64,000 nt of DNA from assembly GCA_038049695.1 (NCBI GenBank), contig CP142456.1:72067922-72131921 (forward strand), written 5' to 3'. A program made the translations under genes and the position numbers. The DNA is from Cinnamomum chago (Eukaryota > Streptophyta > Magnoliopsida > Laurales > Lauraceae). The notes under the pieces are model-generated. The model saw only the letters and a program-made list of their open reading frames with translations. It did not search any database and was not told where the DNA came from. Below are positions 22,340 to 34,725 of the stretch, piece after piece. Every line of letters begins with the position of its first letter. Within the stretch, counting starts at the first letter, position 1.

Positions 22340-23082
22340 CAATACTTATGAGCTGGTGGAACTTCCAAAAGGCAGGAAAGACTTAAAAAACAAATGGGTG
22401 TTCAAACTGAAGAGAGATGACAATGGAAAATTGATAAAGCACAGATCACGACTAGTGGTTAAAGGTTTTGCGTAGATGAAGGGTATTAACTTCGATGAAA
22501 TCTTCTCTCCAGTTGTGAAGATGACTTCTATCAGAGTTGTCTTAGGTCTAGTCGCCAGCATGAACCTTTAGCTTGAATAGATGGATGTGAAGACTGCATT
22601 TCTTCACGGTGATCTGAAAGAGGAGATCTACATGACTCAACCGGAGGGGTTTGAGGTAGAAGAAAACAAACAACTGGTTTGCCGGTTGAAGAAGAGTCTC
22701 TACGGGCTAAAACAAGCGCCGAGGCAGTGGTACAAGAAGTTTGATTCATTCATGGTGAGTCACGGGTACCGGAGGACAGCTGTAGATCACTGTGTTTATG
22801 TTTGTAAATTTGGTAATGACAAATTTATCATCCTTCTTTTATATGTAGATGATATGTTGATAGTTGGACATGATAGTAAAATGATTGACAGGCTGAAATA
22901 GGCATGTTAAAGACTTTTGACATGAAAGACTTGGGACCCGCACGACAGATTTTGGGAATGCAAATACATCGTGACAGGAATGCCAAGAAACTGTGGTTGT
23001 CACATGAGAAATATGCTGAACGGGTGCTAACAAAGTTTAACATGAAAGATGTTAAGCCAGTTAGCATGCCTTTAGCTAGTCA
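22269..23082 (+). pseudogene. copia B: reverse transcriptase, interrupted
   Basis: Pieces at 22269-22475, 22581-22901 and 22904-23082 carry KNKWVFKLKRDDNGKLIKH, KTAFLHGDLKEEIYMTQPEG, KKSLYGLKQAPRQWYKKFD, YVDDMLIVG and DMKDLGPARQILGMQI. Stops at 22473-22475, near 22570 and at 22899-22901, and a small gap near 22901, break the frame. A hAT MITE separates the last part from RNase H. Confidence 0.85.
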
Positions 23083-23090
23083 CTTCATGC

Positions 23091-23784
23091 TAGGGGTGAG
23101 TATTCGGTCAGTTCGGTCGGTTTTGGTAAAATTTTGACCGAACCGAAATATTTCGGTCGAAGAAATTCTAAACTGAACCGACCGAATTATGAGTTGTAAC
23201 CGAATTCGACCGAACCCAAATTATTTCGGTTAAATTTCGGTCAATTCGGTCGAAAGGCCATATGTTGGGCTTTGTTATGGGGCCCAAATTTGTTGGGAAC
23301 ATTTCTATAATAAAAAGAGTAATGCTACTTGGACAAACTTTTTGGCCAGAATTTTGGCCAACCCATATGGTTTCCATTGAATATCACTATGATATTCAAT
23401 GGAAACCATATGGGTTGGCCAAAATTCTGGCCAAAAAGTTTGTCCAAGTAGACTTTTTGTAATAAAAAACCCAAAGTATAGACAACTAGCAAATTCTAAA
23501 TATCCAAAATAAAAAAGATATTAAAGGCAAGTATTCAACAGTTTATTTATATATACAATATATTTTATATATCTAAAATACAAACTTTTATATGTATATT
23601 AATAAATCCAGTTAATTCGGTTAATTTGGTGAAAAAAATCCAAAACCGAACCAAACTATATTATCCAAATTTGCTGTTAATCTTAAGCAAACCTAACCAA
23701 TTTAACCGTATAACCAAACCAAATAAACAATTTCGGTTCAGTTCAGTTCGAAACTTCGGTTCGCTAGACAGACGCTCACCCCTA
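23091..23784. mobile_element. hAT-superfamily MITE inside copia B
   Basis: Perfect 10-bp inverted ends TAGGGGTGAG...CTCACCCCTA are flanked by 8-bp duplications CTTCATGC (23083-23090) and CTTCAAGC (23785-23792), one mismatch. Comparison with copia A confirms that the sequence between is an insertion in the RT region. The body is rich in TTCGGT/ACCGAA and codes for nothing. A Mutator MITE is nested in it. Confidence 0.88.
23317..23459. mobile_element. Palindromic Mutator-type MITE, copy 1
   Basis: The 143-bp element starts GAGTAATGCTACTTGG and ends CCAAGTAGACTTTTTG. It is flanked by perfect 9-bp duplications TAATAAAAA (23308-23316 and 23460-23468), as expected for Mutator-like transposition. 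The two halves are nearly perfect inverted repeats centred on ATCACTATGATAT, except for the outer 12 bases, which differ between ends. A copy in reverse orientation is at 58428-58570. Confidence 0.88.
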
Positions 23785-23792
23785 CTTCAAGC

Positions 23793-24506
23793 TCAGTAAG
23801 AGATTATTTCCTACTACAGATGAAGAAAAGGAACGGATGATGTCTGTTCCATACTCCATCCGCAGTTGGGAGTCTTATGTATGCCATGGTGTGTACACGG
23901 TCGGATTTTGCTCATGCAGTGGGTTTAGTGAGTAGATTTCTTTCTAACCCTGGGAAAGAGCATTGAGAAGTAGTGAAGTGGATCTTTAGATACTTGAGAG
24001 GTACATCAGATTTTTGCTTGTGTTTCCGAGGCTCAAAACCAGTACTTAAAGGCTTTACAGATGCTGATTTTACAGGTGATCTTGATCGTCGGTTATCTAC
24101 TTCTGGGTACTTATTTACTTTTGCAGGGGGAGCTATTTACTGACAGTCTAAGTTGTAGAAGTTAACAGCATTGTTTACAACCGAAGCAGAATACATAGCT
24201 GCTAATGAAGCAGGGAAGGAGATGATATGGTTGAAGAAATATTTTCGAGAACTGGATTTGAAGCAAAGAGAGTATGTAGTCTATTGTGATAGTCAGAGTG
24301 CTATGGATTTTAGCACGAATGCTACATACCATGCCCGCACAAAGCATGTTGATGTGAGATATCATTGGATTCGTAAGGTCATCGAAAAGAATCTCATGAA
24401 GGTGGAGAAGATTCATACTGACAAGAATCCCTCGGACATGATGACTAAGGTCGTGTCTAAGGGAAAGCTAGAGCTGTGTTCAGAGTTGGCAGGACTGGAC
24501 TCCTAG
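23793..24506 (+). pseudogene. copia B: RT end and RNase H
   Basis: Continues from the target duplication (KLSK-type sequence) through LMYAMVCTRSDFAHAV (after a frameshift near 23865) to RNase H. The last open piece, 24171-24506, has TTEAEYIAANEAGKEMIW, VVYCDSQSAMDF, ARTKHVDVRYHWIR and KNPSDMMTKVVSKGKLELC, with the natural C-terminus AGLDS. Confidence 0.82.
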
Positions 24507-24532
24507 TAAGGGGGTTCAGAGGCGTCTTCCCC

Positions 24533-24551
24533 ATGGTCTGGAGGGGGAGAT
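24533..24551 (+). promoter_or_regulatory. Polypurine tract of copia B
   Basis: GGTCTGGAGGGGGAGAT directly precedes the 3' LTR, equivalent to the tract of copia A. Confidence 0.75.
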
Positions 24552-24897
24552 TGGTGCGGTGAGCGTGGATCCAGACCAATTGGGTTCATGGTCATGGGTA
24601 TTATGGTAATTGTACCGGGACTTTCTTATTGACTAAGATAGGGTTTCTTGGGGCGGGGGGGGGGGGGGGGGGGGTAAGAAAGAGAGCATTATATATTCAT
24701 ATAATGTGTAACCCATGAGATTTACTGTACTGCAAATTAGACAGAGAGTGAACCTAAAGGAGGGTCGAGTTTCTTTCCCGTGGACGTAGGCAAGATTGCC
24801 GAACCACGTAAATCTCTTTGTGTGTGATTGCTTGTTCTTGTGTGGTTGATTGATTGCTCGATCGCTGATTCACGTTTCCGCATACACGCGCACAACA
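24552..24897 (+). repeat. 3' LTR of copia B, with expanded G run
   Basis: Matches the 5' LTR except for scattered substitutions and a run of 20 G (24655-24674) where the 5' LTR has only GGGGG. Ends GCGCACAACA, followed by the CTTAA duplication. Confidence 0.9.
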
Positions 24898-24902
24898 CTT
24901 AA

Positions 24903-27900
24903 CTCTCTTATTTGAATTCAAAATATATGAAAATGCATCCATCCTGGAAGAAGAGGAAACAATTGTAAATAAATTCTGGCATCAATTTTGAAATTTATGG
25001 GATGTGTCTATAATGTTGCTTTGAATATCATAACTTGTATTCTTCATATTTTGCTTGTTTGTTCTTTCTCATGGCAAGGCCTTTTCTGTATAATGAATTT
25101 ACTGTTATGTTCACATCAAATCCATTCTTAAGTAAAAACAGAGGGAAGAATTTTGTTCCATGAACAAATTCTTTTCTTCTTTTCTTTTCTTGTTTGAGGG
25201 ATTTTACATTGAATAAATGTCCATTTGTGCTAGTTGTTCTGCTTCTATGTTACAATACCACTCATTAAAACTGTTATTTCTAGTGACTTTCATGTTGCCT
25301 CATTGGTTTGTGGGTCCTTTATTCCTTTCCTTTTCTGTTAAATAGTTTTCCTCCTCCAAGTTCTTCACTGTCATCAGATTTCCATTTGAAACTCGTTGGA
25401 GAAAAGGATGGTAACAAAAACTGTGGGTTTGGTTTTGATGGTGTAATCCAGTTCATTTTGTTTTTAATCTTTTATTAAGTTTTTGTTTTACAGAATTTGA
25501 ATTGGAGCTTGAGCTTGAGATTAATTTGATGTTTTTATTATCTGTGGATTGGTATAATCTTTCTTTTATCTTGTAATGGAATGAAGGTTTTAGTGGATTT
25601 GATGTTTGTATTATATGTGGACTGGTACAATCTTTCTTTATCTTGTAATGGAATGAAGGTTTTAGTGGATACTAGCAATAATCAGGGAGATGTGGAATTG
25701 TGATTTTTTTCTCTCCTAGAGTCTTGGATTCAATATTTAAAGTAGTTGGCTTAGCATGTGAATATAAATGAAGAAGAAAGATGATTGTCTTTTTCTCAAG
25801 TCACAAATCCTAAAACTTTCACCAGAAGGATGAGAAATTTCAAAATTAATGAATCTATGAAATGTTTGGACACCAATCTTTTAGTTTTTTGGGCTTTGGG
25901 TGTTGCTGGAGACTTTGTATTCTGTAAGCTTCATCATTATTACTATATGAATGGGATCAGGAACTTGTCATATCTTTGGAGGTGGGATCCATCACATTCT
26001 TCCAGCTTTGATTATAACTCCAATACAGCTGATATGGTGATGGCCCACCTGGGTTGATTCTTAGGAAGACTTTGCGTGTTCTTTTTCTTAGAGAGAGAGA
26101 AAGAGAGAGAGAGAGAGCTATTGCTAATGTCGGACTTTGGGTGGGACAGGGAGAAGTTGCTAGAACTGGAATGAAAAAAAACCCATTAAAACAAACTTCT
26201 AATGAATTGGAATATGAATTTAGACTGGGAGTGGGAAATTTTTGTTTGGTCATTTGATTTCTAATGTTGAACAAGGAATAATATACTTTTTAAGCTAAAA
26301 TTCCTACATCGTTTCATTTCTAAAATCAAACTCCAAAAATAGAAAATAAGGAAAACATGAAAAAAATAGAAAGTATCCCATAGCACACATAGATTGTTTG
26401 AAATTGTGATTTCGATTTTCTATAGGGATGCCTGAATGGTATGTTAATTCATTGTGTGATTCAAAATATTATTTCATAGTTGATGTTATTGATTTCATGC
26501 TTCAATTGACCCGTTCATCACAAATGTTTCCAGCAATTTACCTTATGATTAGCCTGTTAAACACAGCATCACCATTTGCCACACAAAGGCCATAGGAAAG
26601 CATAAGATGGAAAACATTGGATACAACTCTTCTCTTTTGATGGTTATTAAAATTAAAAAAAAAAAAGCTACAGCTACTTCTGATTTAATCAAAATAACTT
26701 GACATCTTATTCATCTAAAATCTTAACAAAACTCAGCTGAAACAATCAGGTTACTAAAGGAACTCAATGGTTTCTGTTATCAATTATAAGACAAGTGATG
26801 TCCTGCCAACAAGAAGTTCCCTTAAACATTTCTTAGACAAAAATATCCATAATGTACCAGAAAAATCAATGATGGAATCTCAGTAAATAGATACGAGGCT
26901 ATATAACTAGATCTTTTTTATTTATTTATAAAGAAGTAATTGAAAGGAAAATCAATCAAACATGAGGAGGAGTGTGACCAAGAAGTTCACGTAGTGGTCT
27001 TGGGTCAGCCAAAGGATGCTCGGCTGGAAGTTCATATACAATTTGATTCAAGACCTGCAGACAACCATGTTGAAGAAGAGTTCAGATTAAGAACAAACCT
27101 TATTCTAAGAAGAAAGTGAAAATGCAATTAAGCTTCAAATTTATGCTACATGGTGAGGCACTAATCATATCATAGATTTAAATGATATGTCTTGTGGTTT
27201 AAGCAGAATAACAAACCCAACTCCATTTGACCTTAGTTCTTGAACACCAATAATTTGTTGGTTGAATAATGAATTTTGCATTTCTATTAGAAAGTAAAGG
27301 AATTCCTTTTCTATACTCAAAGGATGTTTATAATTGCAAGGGGTTCCATCCTGGAAATTTGCTACCAGCAAGAGAATAGTTTTACAGATTTGATTTTCAA
27401 CACTTAATCTATTTAAATCTCGGACCACCCAGAACCCAGACTTGTCTGAAATACTTGGTTAAGTCTCAGTAAGACCTGTCTAAATAACAATTATTACTTC
27501 AAAATTTAATGATATTAATTTTTTTAAACTAATACTAGTCTAAAAAATATAGAAACAATTATTGCATTTTATTCTTCCAATTTACTTTTCTTCATTGTTG
27601 TTTCTTAGAGTTCTAGCCCTTAAGTTGCTGTTTCAGACTTACTTAAGTCTCAGCCCTTCTGATGTGGCATTAGTCACTTTTCTATCAGGTGCTTGATTTC
27701 ATGAATGTTGTGAAATGTGAATTTGTATATGTTATTGTTGGATGCATGGAATTGACAACTGATTTCATGATTTTATTGCTTGTTTCGTGTGTTATTCTTC
27801 CAATTTACTTTTCTTCATTGTTGTTTCTTAGAGTTCCAGCCCTTAATTTGCTGTTTCATCTTCATTGTTGATTCTTAGAGTTCCAGCCCTTAAGTTGCCA

Positions 27901-29542
27901 TTTCAGACTTACTTAGGTGGCATCCCCTTTCTTGTATCAACTGCATCAGGTTTGAACACTTATACATGAGTTAGAGTTTTTAGATTCCTTCTATGTGGTA
28001 CTCGATTTTTAATTTCTTAATGGTATTAGTTCCATGGTTCTGAAAATGCATCCCTGCTTACTTTTATCCCATGATTATTTCACATCTTTGATTGTCACAA
28101 AAGTGTTGCAGAGTGTTCATGTTTTAGTGGGAAGTAGTGTGATTTTATTATCATGAAAAATCTAGTACACATCATTTGTTTTTGTCAAGGATTCTAACTG
28201 TGCATTGGTTTGTACCTAGTTGCAAACAAGGCTAACACCTCTGCATATTTCATTTATCCATGGCTCATGCCCATAGCCTATGAAGACCATTCCCAAGCTA
28301 TCCAGTGGAAAATCAACCACTGTTGATTCGGTTACCATCCTAAACAGTACAGATGAACCCGTAGATCTATGGAGTGTTAAATTTTCCATTCAAATCCAGA
28401 GGACACATATACTGAGACGGCTTGGAATACTGTAATTGCTACACATCTAAAAGCTGATTTTCACTTGGAATATGTTGTTTGATCAATTCTTATAACACGG
28501 AAGTTAGTTTTGTTTTATTTTCCATTTATAAGTTAAAGCACCTATTACTATCTGGAACTCTGGGCCTCTGGCTGTAACTTGTAATCGAACCTTTTTTTTT
28601 TCATTTTTTTGGAACGGTAACTGTTAAATTTTAGAAGAATAACAAGCACAAGACAAGAACAAGAGACAAACGACAGGGTATAAGAGCACTATACCCTACA
28701 ACTAGAAACAAAGGAACAACATACCCGCATGAAACTGCACCACAAACCAAAACAAAGTTAAACCCCACTACACATCATGAAACCAACTATACCTATCTAT
28801 GCGTCTCTGTTCATATGGAGCCCTTAATTTAGATCTCATTTTATTAATAGATAAGTATCATAGATTGTAAATGCATGTTCTGTTCTTCTTGATTGTTATT
28901 GTGTGCTCTTTGTTGTTTAGGTGGGACCCTTGCCCCAGTCCTCACCTGATTTGGGTGATTTTATCTTTTATTTCTTGGTTTGGGTTTTCTCAAGTCCTTT
29001 AGGCAATCTTCTTCCATAATCATTAACATAGAAGCCTTTGCTTTTTTAGTTGGTAACATAACACAAACCTGTAACTTTGACCACCCTTTTTTTGAAGGTT
29101 ATAATGACTGCCTTCCAATTGTGCCTATCCTGTCAATCCTCCTTCCATTATGCTCACCTTTTTCCTATTGATAGATTTCATGAACTAGATAATGAAGATC
29201 CCAACCTCTAAGATCTTCAATAAGGAGGCTTCTGAAAGATGAATAGTTAAGAAAAATAAACTTTTTACTAGTAAAGTTTGGAACTGTGTGCTGTGTTGGA
29301 GGGGTGTGGGTGCCTGATGTATGGTGGATGTGTTGTGAAGTGTGATCTTCTCTTTATGCAGGATTTGGGTATTTTGCTAGATAGTGATGTGGGAAGAAGT
29401 GCTTTCTTTGCGCATTGTCACTTAAGGGAATTGTAGTTACAGGGCATAAGAAAGTGAAATGGAATTTTGGATTGTTTGGGTTCCCACCTTTGTCCGGCTG
29501 ATAGGGCAGGGCCATGCATCTTATGTTTGTTGATTTAGTACA
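24903..29542. other. Interior of the large CACTA; one recognisable exon
   Basis: AT-rich intron-like DNA. Apart from the DUF212 exon (26956-27054) I recognise no protein. A short open stretch at 25785-26057 is unassigned. A (GA)n microsatellite lies at 26090-26118. 27560-27690 and 27790-27910 share a TTCTTCATTGTTG...AGAGTTCCAGCCCTTAA repeat. 28595-28830 looks like a LINE 3' end on the minus strand, a weak call. Confidence 0.45.
26956..27054 (-). pseudogene. Exon of an acid phosphatase/VPO-related (DUF212) protein
   Basis: After a good acceptor (GTCTGCAG, ending at 27055 on the minus strand) the exon reads VLNQIVYELPAEHP and LADPRPLRELLGHTPPHV, then stops. This is the conserved tail of plant DUF212 membrane proteins (acid phosphatase/vanadium haloperoxidase-related), in which HTP is normally followed by more residues (QVxAG...). 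The stop is therefore probably premature. No other exon of this family is visible nearby, so it is likely a captured fragment. Confidence 0.6.
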
Positions 29543-29547
29543 TATTA

Positions 29548-30505
29548 TGTCACTTACCCCGAACCCGATTAGAGAATAAACCGGATCCAGGGAGTGAAAT
29601 TTTGGGCCAATTAAAATTTTTTGCCCTTTTTGGCCCAAGGATCGTAAGTCTGCTGTGAGGATAATGTATTTCAACTTCAAAACATAAAACAATAGCGAAA
29701 TTCTTACATTGATATCAACAATTGATAATAAATCTCAATTAAATTTAAAGTTGCAAGAAACAATTAAAGCTAAAAAGGAAGTTAATTTAATTACAATGGC
29801 CATCCCGGAAACTAAGGCCATTAAACAACATAGAGTCAATGAAAGAAAAGTTCAACGAAGAATAACAATGAATTAAATAAAATCTAATGTTTGTCCCAAA
29901 GTGAGTCTCTCATGTGCTTGGTAATGATGACGCTACTCTACGTCATCAGCACTGCACCCCCGTGCCTCCTCTGCTGGTTGGAGAACCTCTAGGATCTCCT
30001 CACCGGCCTGCTCCTCGTAGTAGTACTCACCTGAGGAGTCTGCACACCAAGGAACATAGTCAACGACATGTTGAGCAATAGATAAACAAGATATAATTAT
30101 AACATAACATGCATAAAATATAAGAGTAATGACAAGTACAAAATCGTAGGAATACAAGGAACAATACTAGGCAGGTAGCATGAGTAAATAACCATCAGAA
30201 TCATAAACATGAATCCTAGCAATACTAACAATCACCACTACCAATGTAATGCAATACATAAGAGGGAGACTCCGTGGATGTCCAAGCCACCTCACGGGGT
30301 ACCAGTAACAATCCTATCCGGACTACTGATACCAAAATCCGGCTCTAGGGGGATCCAAGCTCCCAGTCTTGAGAATATTAGCACGGTCCAAGCCCGCTCC
30401 CAACTATTCAACGCCATGGATGCCGTCCAAAGCCTACTGCCCACCCCGATGTCCAAGTAACCGGCCTATCAATAAACCCCAAACTGCAACTGGCGATGAT
30501 ATGCA

Positions 30506-30540
<35 letters not shown>

Positions 30541-33500
30541 TAAAGTGGTGTTGACACGCAGGGAAAACCAAGACAAGCAAGTCTGACTAGCTCAGCAAAC
30601 AAAGCATGTTCTTAGGGATTATCTCATTCGAAACAATACAAGATAGACCATCCACACGATAATCCCTTACATTCTAGCCAGTCATGTTTATCAATATACG
30701 ATACACGGTTCCTAAGGTACACTCTAAGTCAGGTCATTGTCCTAATTCTACAAGAGTTTATGATTCATAATTAATTAGGTGTTTTATGCCAAGAGAGTGT
30801 ACAAGGATATGAAAGTCTTGAGGATCCTAACCCTAGAGGGGGGGGGGGTGAATAGGGTGTGCTACAACTATGACCAATTTAGACCAATTTTAAATTCTTA
30901 ACATAAACTAGTCACAAGTGATGATATTAATCAAACAAGATGCGGAAGCTAATAAATGAATCACCACAAGCATACACCACAACACAAAGGTTTATAGTGG
31001 TTCGACCTCAATGCCTACGTCCACTACCGGCTTGTGATCCAATCACCCCACCGGATTTCCACTATTTATGCTTTTTACTAGGCTAAGCAATAACCCTTAC
31101 AATGTTGTTTTTCTAGGCTAAACAACAACCTCTCAATGTGCTTTTCTAGGCTAAGCAATAACCTTTACAAGATGCTTTTCTTAGGCTAAGCAATAACCTT
31201 TACACAATGCTTTTCTTAGGCTAAGCAATAACCTTTACACATAAAGATTTCTCTAAGAAGGTGTCTTCACAAAAGAACACTCTAAGAGATATAATTTAAG
31301 CACAATTGATGTTGCCTCTTAAATAGGCTAATATGAAAGTTTAAATCAACTCACACAAACACTATATGAATGCAAAGATGTATGCTCATGATGTGTGTGT
31401 GTGATAACTTCAATCAAGTTAAAAACAAAGCTTAATTAATATATGCTTAAAGCATTTCAAAGTTTAAGGCACATAAAAGTTTTGATTGAAGTTTAATGCA
31501 AATCACATGTATGAGAAACAACTTGTTAATGATATGAAAATCAAAGACTCACAAGTTGTATGAAAACGACTAGCTTAGAACATGTGATGCATGTGCAATG
31601 TTGTTTTCAAAACCAAATTAATTTTACTAATGTTTAAATGAATGAAAACAACAAGTAATGTTTCAACCAAGACAATGAATCATGCTATGTAAAAGAAATC
31701 AAAGATTTAGACTAAGCATGATTAAGAAAGTTTAAAAAACTACTTGGATGAAAACAAAGTGAAGAATCCAATCTTAATTAGATCAAAGATTTATAGAAGA
31801 ATGGATTCATCACATCATAGTTATCATGCACAAAAACATTTACCAATAACTTAAACAAAGCATGTAAACTATGATTAAGAGAGGTAGAGCTTACTTAGAG
31901 ATTTAACTTCATTAATCCAAGCTTTAGCTCACCAAATGACTCTTTGGTCTCTCTTAGTTCATCCCCTTTGTCTTGTCTCAAAGCTCCTCAAAAGAGTCTT
32001 CAAAATCTCAAATCATTGACAAAGGAAAGAACTCATTTTTATAGCAAAAAGTGCCCAACGGCTAGTCCTCGGTCGACCTGCAAACAGGTCTCGGTCGACC
32101 GGGATCACACAACGGCTATATTTCTGACCGTTAGACAGCCCAGGGCATTTTCTGCCTGCAGTGTTCCCGGTCGACCGGGACCTCTGCGCCGGTCGACCGG
32201 CGACACTGCCGGGACCAAAAAATTCCAACTTTTGCAATTTACAAAGTTTTTCTTGGTGGAACTTTGGGCCATTTAATCAAGCTTAAAAAACATGTTTTAA
32301 ATCATTCTAAGGGTTTTAAAACATGAACTATAAAAAGCCTAAAACATTTTGAAAGATTTAAAACTCATAGGCTAAGCTTGATTTTCTAAAACTCTTTTCA
32401 AAATCAAATGCATCCAAGTTTTAAAAACAAATCATGCATAAATCAATACTTTTACAAATCTTAAAAGCAATGCATGTATAAAACCAGATTTCAAGATTTT
32501 CTAAAACAATGCATGAGTGTAAATTCAAATGATGTGAATATGTTAATGCATCCATCAAATTGCAAATACAAAATCCCTAACAGGATACAGAATCGACGGA
32601 TACAATTAACAAGTCAAGGAGAGATTACAATCCAATCCTAGGCAAGTGTTGTCATCCTTGTACCATATGTGGTTTAACGGAGTGCGTGGGGAATTCGAAT
32701 CATCAATGCTTATAAAGAATTTTCTTGGTGTACAATCATGTTGAGCATCGATTGATTCAATTCCATACGCATTCGGTTAAACCATACATAATACACGAAT
32801 ACGTAGACAACCCATCGAAGCACACCAAGCCATGTGCTACGATTTCAAAACCCCATTAATGGTCACATGAGAGTGGTTTCATAGTTTCCAATGTCTATGG
32901 TCCAAACCTAGGCTAACAATCTCGTTACTAACAAGGAAGTGGTCTAAATAATTAATCTTCTTAACTACCTCCCTTCTCAATCCCCAATCATCGCGAGACA
33001 TGTATCATTGGATTCTACGCTCAAAGAGCTTTCCAACGGTATATGGCTCGCGAAATTCCGACGTATGGTTTAGAAGTTAAGGCAATTAGAAATTTGCCCC
33101 TTTATATATATAATGCGCGACGGACCAACCATATGTTCGATTCATTGGTTGGACGATCCACAGTAGCCATTCAACGTTTTTTTTTAATTTTTTTTTCATC
33201 CTATGCTGATGTCAGGTGGCTAACGTTTAGAACGTTCACGTCCAGCCATCTGCCCTTCTTTTTTTTTTCTTGGACGTCCCTTCATCCTACGGACACTGCT
33301 AACGTCAAATACAGAAACCCCATTTTTTGCGGTTTTTTTCACCCAAAACCATTTCTAGTCCTCTCCCAATCCTTCCAAGGTTCACCTGCACAAAACTGAG
33401 CTACCGTGCTCCCCCAATAATTCATTCCATCCATCATCAATTCCACTTACATCAATTAACAAACTAAGATTAACAATTAAATTAAATAAACCCAAATTCC

Positions 33501-34353
33501 CCAAAAGAACTTGATCTAGTATATTAATCCCAAATTAATAATAGAACAGGCTTGGAATTAGGGAAACCTAACAAGAAAACACGTCCAATCAATGGAAGAC
33601 ATACACACATGCTTAATTATAAAATGCAGATCTACTTGCCTCAACCAAGAAGAAGATTGGAATTGGGAAAATCTGAGGGGAAGCCCTACTACTGCGGAAA
33701 CCTCAATCTACCTCGACCAAACGCAATCTATCACGTAAAGGAGAAGAAAAGAGAGGAAAAGATTAAGATCTAACTTAAATCTAAACCAAAGAGAATTGAT
33801 TGAAAAGATGAAAGAGAGGGAAATCTTACCAAACTGATGTCAATGGAAAGAGGAGATCGCGAGGAAGAAGATGAGTGGCTCAGATCGCGGAAGCGATATC
33901 TCAAGGAAGGAGTTCTGGAGCCTTGGAAGAATGAGGAAGAAGAAGAAGCTGCGGTAGGTTATCGTTCGTTGTAGAGAAAGAAACGAGATTAGGGTTAATC
34001 TCTTGTTTAAGAAGAAAGGGAGGGGGAAAAGACTAAGATGCCCTTAAGTGGGTCCGGAGAAGAAATGAATTATTAGAAGGGTTTCTGGTCGTCGGATCGC
34101 AACGAGCCAGAAGACAAAACTGATCAGCGCGACGAGGGCATTCAATAATTTGCAAACTACCCCCTACTAGGGTCAAACGAACTCAGAATCGCACGAAACT
34201 CCGCAGGCACTATTCTAACACTAAAAGAAACACACTCACCACCTAAACCCACTTAAATATCTAATAAAACAATAATTATAATAATATCAAAATAAATGGG
34301 TCAACAGGCCGGTAATTGGGCCCAACTGACCCAGTAAGGTCGCAGACCTTACA
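29548..34353 (-). mobile_element. Solo LTR, Tekay/Del-like, about 3.0 kb, interrupted
   Basis: The plus strand begins TGTCACTTACCCCGAACCCG and ends GCAGACCTTACA. Flanks are TATTA (29543-29547) and TACTA (34354-34358), one mismatch. The start matches the TGTCACGAC class seen at 2490 and 58893, so the element points to the minus strand. Another solo LTR (30810-32583) is inserted; without it and its duplication the length is about 3,027 bp. No coding sequence. It contains a (AAT)n run (30507-30536). Confidence 0.75.
30810..32583 (-). mobile_element. Solo copia LTR (SIRE-like), 1.77 kb, nested
   Basis: Flanked by GGATA (30805-30809 and 32584-32588). Plus-strand ends are TGAAAGTCTTGAGG and ATCCCTAACA; near the left end a G run (30838-30848) mirrors the C-rich end of SIRE-type LTRs. 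The minus strand carries the copia U5 motif (GTGGACGTAGGC ... GAACCACTA). Five tandem units of about 35 bp (AGGCTAAGCAATAACC) lie at 31078-31242. Four GGTCGACC palindromes lie at 32071-32198. Confidence 0.85.
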
Positions 34354-34725
34354 TACTATGAGCTTGTTTCATGTAATTGAATGCCTAGAATTGTATTTTT
34401 ATCAGAGGTTAAAAGTGAAAAACCAAAGTTAAGAAATTCAAACTCAAGCATCAAACAACATTCTCAATACTTATACAAAACAATAAAGGTAATTTGGTCT
34501 TGGCCTTTTACAGAACCATGAAGAATTACTTATTCAAACGAAGCTGTGAGAGTGAAGAAGTAGAGGGTCTGAGAAGAAAATTGACTCATAGAAAAAATTC
34601 AAGAGTACCCAACTCACAAAATTTTATTGCAGAGTCTTGTAATTCATAATTTGCAATTTATTTTCCTTTCTCTATATGGTGTACATCCTCGGTAGATCTT
34701 TTACTATTGTATATTTTTAATGCAG

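Larger units (their letters stand above)
18334..24897 (+). mobile_element. copia B, full-length decayed copy of the copia A family
   Basis: Flanked by CTTAA at 18329-18333 and 24898-24902. LTRs at 18334-18659 and 24552-24897, primer site, leader, gag-pol remnants and purine tract are all present in order. It is the same family as copia A in opposite orientation; most proteins align residue by residue. Many stops and frameshifts make it non-functional. A hAT MITE (23091-23784) interrupts RT. The paired LTRs differ by about 5%. Confidence 0.93.

Noticed and set aside
24655-24674. 20-base G run as a G-quadruplex regulator
   Set aside because: It is absent from the paired LTR (only 5 G) and looks like slippage or an assembly artefact in a dead element.
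25785-26057. Possible captured exon (open 90 codons)
   Set aside because: No recognisable motif and AT-rich intron-like composition.
31078-31242. CRISPR-like array of 35-bp units
   Set aside because: The units are directly adjacent imperfect tandem repeats inside a plant LTR, without unique spacers.
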